From: an uncultured Oscillibacter sp.
GTDB lineage: Bacteria; Bacillota; Clostridia; Oscillospirales; Oscillospiraceae
Length of the DNA: 25,562 nt
Direction of reading: 5' to 3'
Assembly (NCBI GenBank): GCA_902490355.1
Contig: CABUDN010000013.1
Coordinates: forward strand, 1 to 25,562
The stretch's first letter is position 1. Every line of letters begins with the position of its first letter. Position numbers and translations under genes: made by a program. The notes under the pieces were generated by a model that searched no databases, was not told the DNA's origin, and worked only from the letters and a program-made list of their open reading frames with translations. Below, one piece after another: positions 1-6,009 of this stretch.

Positions 1-39
1 TATACTAATCAAGCAGTCTTTTCCGGGGAACATTGATCT

Positions 40-126
40 GCGGCTGTGCTGGAACTGGTAGACAGGCCAGCTTGAGGTGCTGGTGTCCGAATCGACGTGT
101 GGGTTCAAATCCCGTCAGCCGCACCA
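40..126 (+). tRNA. tRNA-Leu (anticodon GAG)
   Basis: The acceptor stem pairs GCGGCTG (40-46) with CAGCCGC (116-122), followed by discriminator A and an encoded CCA (124-126). The anticodon stem CCAGC/GCTGG encloses TTGAGGT, which places anticodon GAG at 74-76. The long variable arm and the T-arm GGTTCAAAT are those of a type II leucine tRNA. A TATACT at 1-6 could be the -10 box, but any -35 box is outside the window. Confidence 0.96.
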
Positions 127-157
127 GGTCCGTTCCCGAAAGGGTCGTCCGCTATAT

Positions 158-245
158 GCGCGAGTGGTGGAATTGGCAGACTCGCTAGATTCAGGTTCTA
201 GTGTCCATTACGGACGTGCGGGTTCAAGTCCCGCCTCGCGCACCA
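158..245 (+). tRNA. tRNA-Leu (anticodon CAG)
   Basis: The acceptor stem GCGCGAG (158-164) pairs with CTCGCGC (235-241), followed by A and an encoded CCA (243-245). The anticodon stem CTAGA/TCTAG encloses TTCAGGT, which gives CAG at 192-194. It has the long variable arm of a type II tRNA. It lies 31 nt after tRNA-Leu(GAG) and is probably co-transcribed with it. It decodes CTG, which is a very frequent codon in this GC-rich window. Confidence 0.96.
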
Positions 246-247
246 TG

Positions 248-279
248 ATCGGAGCAAGCATTGCTTGCTCCGATTTTTT
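248..279 (+). terminator. Intrinsic terminator of the tRNA-Leu pair
   Basis: ATCGGAGCAAGC and GCTTGCTCCGAT form a near-perfect hairpin that runs into a T tract at 274-279, directly after the second tRNA. From about 280 to 373 no gene or clear signal is visible. Confidence 0.9.
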
Positions 280-373
280 GTTATTTACTGCTGTTTTCGC
301 CCTTTCGCAGGGCCCGGAGATGGCGGGCGGAGCCGGATCGAAGACGGCGCAAGGCCGCAGACGGGAGTGGCGC

Positions 374-410
374 AAAAAGAAGGACATCCGCACGGATGTC
401 CTTCTTTTTA
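374..410 (-). terminator. Intrinsic terminator after the leftward nitrogen operon (bidirectional form)
   Basis: AGAAGGACATCCG pairs with CGGATGTCCTTCT. A-run 374-378 becomes the U tract for leftward transcripts, and the T-run 404-409 gives a U tract for rightward ones. It lies about 80 nt beyond the stop codon of the ANTAR gene and so probably ends the five-gene operon. Confidence 0.85.
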
Positions 411-486
411 TATAGAGTGTGTGTCGAGAGAATGCCGGAGTGCGTGGGAAGACCGCGCTCCGGCATGGAAGGGAAGCATCCGGACA

Positions 487-1083
487 CTAGGTGGAAGTGT
501 GGGAATAGGTGGAGAGAATCCGGTTGGCGATCTCGCGCCGGGTGAGGCGCTCGTCCATGGCGCGCTTTTCAATATGGCGGTGCGCTTCCTCTTCTGTCAT
601 GCCCAGGCACTGGATCAGGGCCCATTTGGCCTTGTTGACCAGGCGGATCTCCTGAATTTTATCCTCCACTGTGGCCTGCTTGGCCTCCATCCGGCGCATC
701 CGCTCCCGGACGGCGCACAGCACCCGCAGAGATTGGGTAATCATCTGCGTGGAGGTGGGCTTGGCCAGAGTGAGCACGCCGAATTCCGTGACCTTGGCGT
801 AGATTTCTTCGAAGAGTTCGTTTCGCACCAGCAGCAGGGCGCCCGCGTCGGACCGGCTGCACACGTCAATGGCCAGCTGCACGCCGAAATCATCGGGCAG
901 CGGGGCATTGATGAGCACCATATCGTACTGGGTGCTCAGCAGGGCCCGGCGGGCCTCGTCGGTGCTGCGGGCGAGATTGACCGGCCAGAAATGGGTGGGA
1001 GGCAGCAGCTCGGTCAGCGTTTTGGAAAACTTCTCTCCCGCGGATACCAGCAGGACACTGTATGTACGTTCCTGAAATACCAT
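487..1083 (-). CDS. ANTAR-domain RNA-binding regulator with pseudo-receiver domain
   Basis: 198 residues. Residues ~8-118 have the fold pattern of a response-regulator receiver. The usual phospho-acceptor aspartate is replaced by Asn59 (VLINAPLPDDFG), and the acidic pair at the N-terminus is missing (LLVSAGEKF), while the Lys-Pro pair (K108) remains. A coiled segment (~120-138) leads to an ANTAR domain (~140-192; NKAKWALIQCLGMTEEEAHR then RREIANRIL). ANTAR proteins are known to bind paired RNA hairpins in mRNA leaders and prevent termination. It is the last gene of the operon, 38 nt after the glutamine synthetase, with GGAGGG 5 nt before the ATG. A role as antiterminator of the two leaders at 5740-5798 and 5934-5987 is inferred. 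The pseudo-receiver suggests activation by a ligand or partner rather than by a histidine kinase. Confidence 0.9.
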   Translation of the reverse strand: MVFQERTYSVLLVSAGEKFSKTLTELLPPTHFWPVNLARSTDEARRALLSTQYDMVLINAPLPDDFGVQLAIDVCSRSDAGALLLVRNELFEEIYAKVTEFGVLTLAKPTSTQMITQSLRVLCAVRERMRRMEAKQATVEDKIQEIRLVNKAKWALIQCLGMTEEEAHRHIEKRAMDERLTRREIANRILSTYSHTST

Positions 1084-1121
1084 GGATTCCCTCCTTCCAT
1101 ACCTGGGATCGCAGGTGAAGG

Positions 1122-2333
1122 TCAGGCTTGCGTGTATGCGTTGAGAATGGCAGCGGGGAGATGGCGGCGGACAAACGGGCTGTTTGCCGCGGCGGACTGC
1201 GCCTCCTCCAAAGTGGCGGGCAGGCGGCGGAAGGAAGCGAGCACTTCGTCCGGTGCCTCATAGAGGTTCAGATCCGCGCTGGGCGGCAGAGGCAGATCCC
1301 GGGCGATGCCGTCCAGTCCTGCCCGGATCAGCAGGGCAAAGGCAAGATAGGGATTGGCCGTGGGGTCGGGAGAGCGCAGCTCCAGACGGCGGTATTCCCC
1401 CTGGGCGGCAGGGAGGCGGATCAGCTGCGAGCGGTTTTCCGACGACCAGGTGATATAGCCCGGAGCCTTGCTGCTGCCCAAACGCCGGTAGGAATCCCGG
1501 CAGGGATTGCAGAACGCCGTGAGATCATAGGCATGTTCCAGAATTCCCGCCAGCACCTGGGGCATGGGATCGGTACCGGCAGGACCGTGGACGGAGAGAT
1601 TGATGTGCAGCCCGCTGCCCGGCTGGCCGCTGAGCGGCTTGGGGGAGAAATCGGCCCACAGTCCGCTGCGGGCGGCAATGGTCTGCACTACGGAACGGAA
1701 AGTGATGGCGTCGTCTGCGGCGGTGAGGGCGTCGGAGTAACGGAAATCGATCTCGTTTTGGCCCGGGCCCTCCTCGTGGTGGGAGCTTTCCGGCCGGATG
1801 CCCATCTGTTCCAGGGTCAGGCAGATTTCCCGGCGGACGTTTTCGCCCTTGTCCGCCGGGGCAATGTCCATGTATCCGGCGTGGTCATAGGGCTCCTGAG
1901 TGGGCTGGCCGTTTTCATCGGTCTTGAACAGATAGAATTCCATCTCCGCGCCGAAGGAGAAGGAATAGCCCAGGCTTTTGGCATCGGCGACGGCCTGCTG
2001 CAGCAGATGGCGGGTATCGGCCTCGAAGACGGACCCGTCCGGCCGGGTAATGTCGCAGAACATCCGCACCACCCGCCCGTTTTCCGGACGCCAGGGGAGG
2101 CCTGCCAGAGTGGCGGGGTCCGGGCGAAGGAAGAGATCCGAGCGCACCGCGCCGCCGAAACCGGCAATGGCCGAGGCGTCAAAGGCCATCCCCTGGGAGA
2201 ACGCCCGCCGCAGTTCGCCCGGCATGATGGACAGGTTTTTTTGCTGACCGTAGACGTCGCAGAAGGCCAAACGAATGAACTTGACGTTTTCCTCCTCCAC
2301 GTACTGGATGACTTCTTCCGCTGTGCACTTCAT
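1122..2333 (-). CDS. glnA: Type I glutamine synthetase-like ligase, divergent active-site flap
   Basis: 403 residues from the chosen ATG (2333), which lies 31 nt after the preceding gene's stop; a longer start would overlap that gene. Family residues are present: FDASAI (D52), metal ligands in GAEMEF (E130, E132), HHEEGPGQNEIDF (E187, E194), GSGLHIN (H243), NRSQLIRLP (R301, R306) and ELRSPDP (E318, R320). No adenylylation-loop segment is seen. The flap that normally reads ...EAP after SYKRL is SYRRLGSSKAP, so the flap glutamate (E327 in the Salmonella enzyme) is Lys289. The serine of FDGSS that helps form the ammonium site is Ala55. Glutamate, ATP and metal binding therefore look intact while the ammonium site does not. 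It could be a low-activity GS or a gamma-glutamyl ligase using another amine. Placement in a glutamate-synthase operon argues for nitrogen metabolism in either case. Confidence 0.88.
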   Translation of the reverse strand: MKCTAEEVIQYVEEENVKFIRLAFCDVYGQQKNLSIMPGELRRAFSQGMAFDASAIAGFGGAVRSDLFLRPDPATLAGLPWRPENGRVVRMFCDITRPDGSVFEADTRHLLQQAVADAKSLGYSFSFGAEMEFYLFKTDENGQPTQEPYDHAGYMDIAPADKGENVRREICLTLEQMGIRPESSHHEEGPGQNEIDFRYSDALTAADDAITFRSVVQTIAARSGLWADFSPKPLSGQPGSGLHINLSVHGPAGTDPMPQVLAGILEHAYDLTAFCNPCRDSYRRLGSSKAPGYITWSSENRSQLIRLPAAQGEYRRLELRSPDPTANPYLAFALLIRAGLDGIARDLPLPPSADLNLYEAPDEVLASFRRLPATLEEAQSAAANSPFVRRHLPAAILNAYTQA

Positions 2334-2364
2334 GGCGTTCCCCGCTTTCTTGCAATCTGATGAA

Positions 2365-3084
2365 TCAATTGGCCACATACATCTGCCGGTAGGGATTTTG
2401 AGAGTCCGGCGTTACCACGGTAAAGGGCGCGTCCAGAATTTCCTCCGCGTTTTTTCCAAACAGGCGGCAGAAGGTCTCCACGCTGGGGCGGATCTGCGCC
2501 AGGTCCTCCGGCCCGGCCCGCCGGGCCGTCACCTGGCCGGGAAAGAGAATATCCCGGCAGTCTGAGCGCAGATATACCGCGCCGCCGTGCATCCCGGTAC
2601 AGGGGAAGTTGCCAACAATGGGGCGCTCCCGGCCGGTCAGACCCAGCACCACGATCCGGCCGCCGGCCTGGTATTCCCCCAGGAAGCTGCCGGCCCGTCC
2701 GCCGATGACCATGACCGGCACCCGGTCTCCATAGGCTTTCATGTGGACACCGGCCCGGTAACCGGCGTCCCCCTGGATGTAGATGGTCCCGCCCCGCATG
2801 GCGTAGCCGGCCGCGTCCCCCACGCTGCCGTGGATGACGATGGACCCGGCGTTCATGGTGTCGCCTACCGCGTCCTGGGCATTGCCCTCCACCGCAATGG
2901 CGGCGCCGTTGAGATAGGCCCCCAGGGCATTGCCGGGAATTCCGCTGATGGAAATACTGCCGCGCTCCAGACCTGCGCCGATGAACCGCTGCCCCAGGCA
3001 GCCGATGATGCGGCATTGTCCGCCGCAGCCCCGCACCGCTTCGTTCAGAGCGGAATCGGGCAGAGAGGATGCATCAATCATCAT
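2365..3084 (-). CDS. GXGXG-domain subunit of split glutamate synthase
   Basis: 239 residues from the preferred ATG (3084), which has GGAGG 9 nt upstream. Earlier in-frame starts at 3102 (ATG) and 3123 (GTG) lack a good ribosome site. Residues ~40-165 form the glycine-rich right-handed beta-helix typical of the GltB C-terminal/FwdC-like GXGXG domain, with repeats such as GNALGAYLNGAAIAVEGNAQ and GSVGDAAGYAMRGGTIYIQG. In ordinary bacterial GltB this domain is fused to the amidotransferase and synthase domains. Here, as in archaeal-type enzymes and the GlxC/MgsB group, it is a separate subunit, probably structural and needed to bring the other two together. It follows the synthase gene closely; the stop of that gene is at 3116. 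Confidence 0.88.
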   Translation of the reverse strand: MMIDASSLPDSALNEAVRGCGGQCRIIGCLGQRFIGAGLERGSISISGIPGNALGAYLNGAAIAVEGNAQDAVGDTMNAGSIVIHGSVGDAAGYAMRGGTIYIQGDAGYRAGVHMKAYGDRVPVMVIGGRAGSFLGEYQAGGRIVVLGLTGRERPIVGNFPCTGMHGGAVYLRSDCRDILFPGQVTARRAGPEDLAQIRPSVETFCRLFGKNAEEILDAPFTVVTPDSQNPYRQMYVAN

Positions 3085-3115
3085 AGTATCATACCTCCGC
3101 ATTTTTTCAACCGGT

Positions 3116-4621
3116 TCATTCACCGGCGTGGGCCACGCCCAGCACCTTGAGTTCCCGATCCGTCAGGCCGATGCCCCGCAGCATCAGCCGGTTGCCCCGC
3201 AGGGCCTCAATGGAGTTGATGCCCATGCTGCCCATGAACTCCTTGATTTCGTGGTTCCAGGCGGTCATGAGGTTGACCAGGCGGGTTTTGCCCTCCTCCG
3301 GATCCAGACGGGCCACCAGTTCCGGCCTCTGCGTGGCGATGCCCCAGTTGCACTTGCCGCTCTGGCAGGTGCGGCACAGATGGCACCCCAGTGCCAGCAG
3401 GGCGGCGGTCGCCACATAGCAGGCATCCGCGCCCAGGGCCACAGCCTTGATGACGTCGGCGGAGCTGCGGATGCTGCCTCCGGCGATGAGGGAGACCTGT
3501 CCCCGGATGCCCTCGTCCCGCAGCCTCTGGTCCACTGCGGCCAGAGCCAGCTCGATGGGAATGCCCACGTTGTCCCGGATTCGGGTGGGGGCGGCACCGG
3601 TGCCGCCCCGGAAGCCGTCGATGGCAATGATATCGGCGCCGCTGCGGGCGATGCCGCTGGCAATGGCGGCGATATTGTGAACGGCGGCCACCTTGACGAT
3701 GACGGGCTTGCGGTAGCCGGTGGCCTCCTTGATGGAGTAGACCAGCTGGCGCAGGTCCTCGATGGAATAGATGTCGTGGTGGGGCGCGGGGGAAATGGCG
3801 TCGGAGCCCTCCGGCACCATCCGGGTGCGGGAGACGTCTCCCACGATCTTGGCGCCGGGCAGGTGTCCGCCGATGCCGGGCTTGGCGCCCTGTCCCATCT
3901 TGATCTCAATGGCGGCACCGGCATTGAGGTAGTCCTTGTGGACGCCGAAGCGGCCGGAGGCCACCTGTACCACGGTGTTGGCGCTGTATCGGTAGAAATC
4001 CTCATGCAGGCCGCCTTCGCCGCAGTTGTAGCAGATTCCCAGTTCCTCGGCGGCCTGGGCCAGGGCAGCGTGGGCATTGTAGCTGATGGAGCCGTAGCTC
4101 ATGGCGGAGAAGAGCACCGGCATGCGCAGCTCCAGCTGGGGCGGCAGGCGGCAGTCCAGATGGCCCTGGGCGTCCCGCCGGACGAACTCGGGCTTTTTGC
4201 CCAGAAAGACCCGGGTCTCCATGGGCTCCCGGAGGGGATCGATGGAGGGATTGGTGACCTGAGAGGCGTTGAGCAGCAGCCGGTCCCAGTAGATGGGCAG
4301 AGGCTTGGGATTGCCCATGGAGGAGAGCAGTACGCCGCCGGAGGCGGCCTGCTTATAGACCTCCCGGACGGTGTCGGCATCCCAGTTGGCGTTTTGCCGC
4401 AGCTGGCAGTCGCTTTTGACGATCTTCAGCGCCCGGGTGGGACACACCGCCACGCACCGCTGGCAGTTGACGCATTTGCTCTCATCGGCCAGCATGATTC
4501 TGTGCGCTTCGTCATAGCGGTGGACGCCGTTGGCACACTGCTGCTCACAGATCCGGCAGCGGGTACAGCGGCTGTCGGAGCGCATGACTTCGTATTCAGG
4601 ATAAACATCACGGACCGTCAT
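3116..4621 (-). CDS. Archaeal-type glutamate synthase FMN subunit with N-terminal 2[4Fe-4S] domain
   Basis: 501 residues. Residues ~15-65 carry two ferredoxin motifs (C19/C22/C25/C29 and C50/C53/C56/C60-P). Residues ~90-480 are the FMN-binding glutamate synthase barrel, with GEGGLHEDFY, GQGAKPGIGGHLPG, AIDGFRGGTGAAPT and a Cys-rich loop GCHLCRTCQSGKCNWGIATQ that matches the Fe-S loop of GOGAT. The reaction expected is 2-oxoglutarate plus ammonia (from the partner amidotransferase) plus two electrons to glutamate. No NAD(P)H-binding GltD subunit is encoded nearby, so electrons probably enter through the built-in ferredoxin domain. The ATG overlaps the amidotransferase stop by one base (TGATG), which indicates translational coupling. 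The same subunit type is used by N-methylglutamate synthase, so the exact product is not certain from sequence. Confidence 0.93.
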   Translation of the reverse strand: MTVRDVYPEYEVMRSDSRCTRCRICEQQCANGVHRYDEAHRIMLADESKCVNCQRCVAVCPTRALKIVKSDCQLRQNANWDADTVREVYKQAASGGVLLSSMGNPKPLPIYWDRLLLNASQVTNPSIDPLREPMETRVFLGKKPEFVRRDAQGHLDCRLPPQLELRMPVLFSAMSYGSISYNAHAALAQAAEELGICYNCGEGGLHEDFYRYSANTVVQVASGRFGVHKDYLNAGAAIEIKMGQGAKPGIGGHLPGAKIVGDVSRTRMVPEGSDAISPAPHHDIYSIEDLRQLVYSIKEATGYRKPVIVKVAAVHNIAAIASGIARSGADIIAIDGFRGGTGAAPTRIRDNVGIPIELALAAVDQRLRDEGIRGQVSLIAGGSIRSSADVIKAVALGADACYVATAALLALGCHLCRTCQSGKCNWGIATQRPELVARLDPEEGKTRLVNLMTAWNHEIKEFMGSMGINSIEALRGNRLMLRGIGLTDRELKVLGVAHAGE

Positions 4622-5715
4622 CAGTATGTACCCTCCTTTACCCGCACGATCACCGGTTCGCCGCCGGTGGGGGCGTAGATGTGTTCCGCATGGGGCTCCA
4701 TGGCCCGGATGGCGGCTTCCTCGCTGGCGACGAAGACCCGGTCATCCTTTTCGCCCACCACCATGCTGCGCAGCTTGAGCCGGTCGTTGAGGGCCATCAG
4801 TCCGCCCTCAAAGCCCAGAATGATGGAAAACGGCCCGGTGACCAGCAAACTGGAGAACACCGTGCGCAGATAGGTCAGCACTTCCTGCTCCTGGGGGGAG
4901 CGGCGGGCAATGGTGCTCCAGAAAGGAGCGGCGACCACTGCGGCAGCCTCGGTGAGATGGAGCTTTTGGCGCCGGAGCAGGAAGTCCATGATGTAGGTGA
5001 TGACCTCCGTGTCCGTCTGCAGCGTGCACTGATAGCCGAACATCTCAATGAACCGGCGGTTAGCGTCGTAAGAGGAGATCTCCCCATTGTGCACCACAGA
5101 GTAGTCCAGCAGGGCGAAGGGGTGCGCACCGCCCCACCAGCCGGGGGTGTTGGTGGGATAACGGCCGTGGGCGGTCCAGCAGTAGCCCCGGTACTCCTCC
5201 AGCCGGTAAAACCGGCCGATGTCCTCCGGGTACCCCACGCCCTTGAAGACACCCATGTTTTTCCCGCAGGAAAAGACATAGGTACCGGGGAATTGGGCGT
5301 TGAGGCGCATGACCGTGCGGACCACAAACTCCTTTTCGTCTACCTGCATGGTGCGCAGGGCCGAACGCAGGGGAGCGGCAAAGTAGCGCCAGATCAGGGG
5401 CTCATCGGTAATTTCAGGCAGCTTGCGCACCGGAATCTCTTCCGCCAGCACGATATCAAAGCGTTCTTTCAAAAAGGCTTCGCATTCCTTGCGGCAGGCG
5501 TGATCCCGGAAGAAAAAATGCAGGGCGAAGTAGTCCCGCAGTTCGGGGTAGATGCCATAGCCGGCAAACCCTCCGCCCAGACCGTTGGACCGGTCGTGCA
5601 TGGGCTTCATACTCTCGATGACGGCCTGACCGTCCATCCGCTTGCCTTCCCGGGAGATCACGGCGGAGACGGCGCAGCCGGAGGGAATCCGGATTTGTCC
5701 TTCCAGTTGTTTCAT
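4621..5715 (-). CDS. Class II glutamine amidotransferase subunit of split glutamate synthase
   Basis: 364 residues. The N-terminal nucleophile is probably Cys14 in RIPSGCAVSAV, so a 13-residue propeptide would have to be removed. Downstream motifs are those of class II (Ntn) amidotransferases: GYCWTAHGRYPTNTPGWWGG, HPFALLDYSVVHNGEISSYD and LQTDTEVITYIMDFL. It should hydrolyse glutamine and pass ammonia to the synthase subunit encoded next. It is the first gene of the leftward operon, with AAAGGATG upstream of the ATG. Its leader (~5800-5716) contains a strong terminator, so expression of the whole operon depends on read-through. Confidence 0.92.
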   Translation of the reverse strand: MKQLEGQIRIPSGCAVSAVISREGKRMDGQAVIESMKPMHDRSNGLGGGFAGYGIYPELRDYFALHFFFRDHACRKECEAFLKERFDIVLAEEIPVRKLPEITDEPLIWRYFAAPLRSALRTMQVDEKEFVVRTVMRLNAQFPGTYVFSCGKNMGVFKGVGYPEDIGRFYRLEEYRGYCWTAHGRYPTNTPGWWGGAHPFALLDYSVVHNGEISSYDANRRFIEMFGYQCTLQTDTEVITYIMDFLLRRQKLHLTEAAAVVAAPFWSTIARRSPQEQEVLTYLRTVFSSLLVTGPFSIILGFEGGLMALNDRLKLRSMVVGEKDDRVFVASEEAAIRAMEPHAEHIYAPTGGEPVIVRVKEGTY

Positions 5716-5739
5716 GTGCGCTCATCCTTTCGGGAAATG

Positions 5740-5798
5740 AAAAAAAGATGCTCAGCCGGAGAAGGACAGACTCCTTCCACGGCTGAACATCTTTGTTC
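5740..5798 (-). promoter_or_regulatory. Leader attenuator of the glutamate synthase operon (terminator plus alternative hairpin)
   Basis: On the leftward strand AAGATGTTCAGCCG (5793-5780) pairs with CGGCTGAGCATCTT (5758-5745) over 14 positions with one T-G wobble, enclosing GGAAGGA-GTCTG-TCCTTC, and runs into T7 (5746-5740). This is a canonical intrinsic terminator in the mRNA leader, beginning only a few nt after the predicted start. The 5' arm can instead form GAACA-AAGA-TGTTC (5798-5785), which takes AAGATGTTC away from the terminator. Read as a 4-bp stem, the loop is AAAGAT, with A1 and G4 as in ANTAR-bound hairpins. The second, inner hairpin does not have a 6-nt A1/G4 loop, so it is not a full consensus ANTAR site. 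Confidence 0.8.
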
Positions 5799-5807
5799 TT
5801 GGAAACT

Positions 5808-5836
5808 AAAATACCGCCAAACGCTGCGCTTGTCAA
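5808..5836 (-). promoter_or_regulatory. Sigma-A promoter of the glutamate synthase operon
   Basis: On the leftward strand TTGACA (5836-5831), 17 nt, TATTTT (5813-5808). Transcription should start near 5801, about 86 nt before the amidotransferase ATG. Confidence 0.75.
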
Positions 5837-5840
5837 CAAA

Positions 5841-5857
5841 CGTTTTTACGAAAAACG
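5841..5857. promoter_or_regulatory. Perfect inverted repeat upstream of the leftward nitrogen promoter
   Basis: CGTTTTT-ACG-AAAAACG is a perfect 7-bp inverted repeat with a 3-bp centre, 4 bp upstream of the leftward -35 box and in the 57 bp between the two divergent -35 boxes. It may be an operator for a dimeric regulator; which one is unknown. Confidence 0.45.
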
Positions 5858-5893
5858 CCGGGGCATGACTTCATTTTTTTGGAAATTGTGCCA

Positions 5894-5923
5894 TTGACAG
5901 ACCGACGCCGGGCGGCGTATCAT
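5894..5923 (+). promoter_or_regulatory. Sigma-A promoter of glnN
   Basis: TTGACA (5894-5899), 18 nt, TATCAT (5918-5923). It is divergent from the leftward operon promoter. Transcription should start near 5930, immediately before the leader hairpin. Confidence 0.72.
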
Positions 5924-5933
5924 AAGCGCATCC

Positions 5934-5987
5934 AACGACGATGACGTCGCAGAAGGGTCCTTCTGCCGGCGCATCGTCGTTTTTTTA
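5934..5987 (+). promoter_or_regulatory. Leader attenuator of glnN (terminator plus alternative hairpin)
   Basis: AACGACGATG (5934-5943) pairs with CATCGTCGTT (5972-5981). The enclosed GCAGAAG (5949-5955) pairs with CTTCTGC (5960-5966), and a T tract runs to 5986. Together they form a strong intrinsic terminator 23 nt before the glnN start codon. The 5' arm can instead form CGACG-ATGA-CGTCG (5936-5949), which excludes the terminator. The layout copies that of the leftward operon: short distance from the promoter, 5-bp hairpin with an A-N-G-A loop, then an inner GAAGG/CCTTC hairpin. Read as a 6-nt loop (GATGAC) it keeps G4 of the ANTAR consensus but has G instead of A at position 1. Confidence 0.8.
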
Positions 5988-6009
5988 TTTTTCTTGTGAG
6001 GTGACCGTT

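Noticed and set aside
265..1263. 332-residue rightward frame after the tRNAs
   Set aside because: It runs through a terminator and then antisense to the ANTAR gene, with no family resemblance.
5745..5780. Inner hairpins of the two nitrogen leaders as the second stem of a consensus ANTAR site
   Set aside because: Their loops are 5 nt (GTCTG) and 4 nt (GGTC) and lack the A1/G4 hexaloop, so only the first hairpin resembles the known motif.
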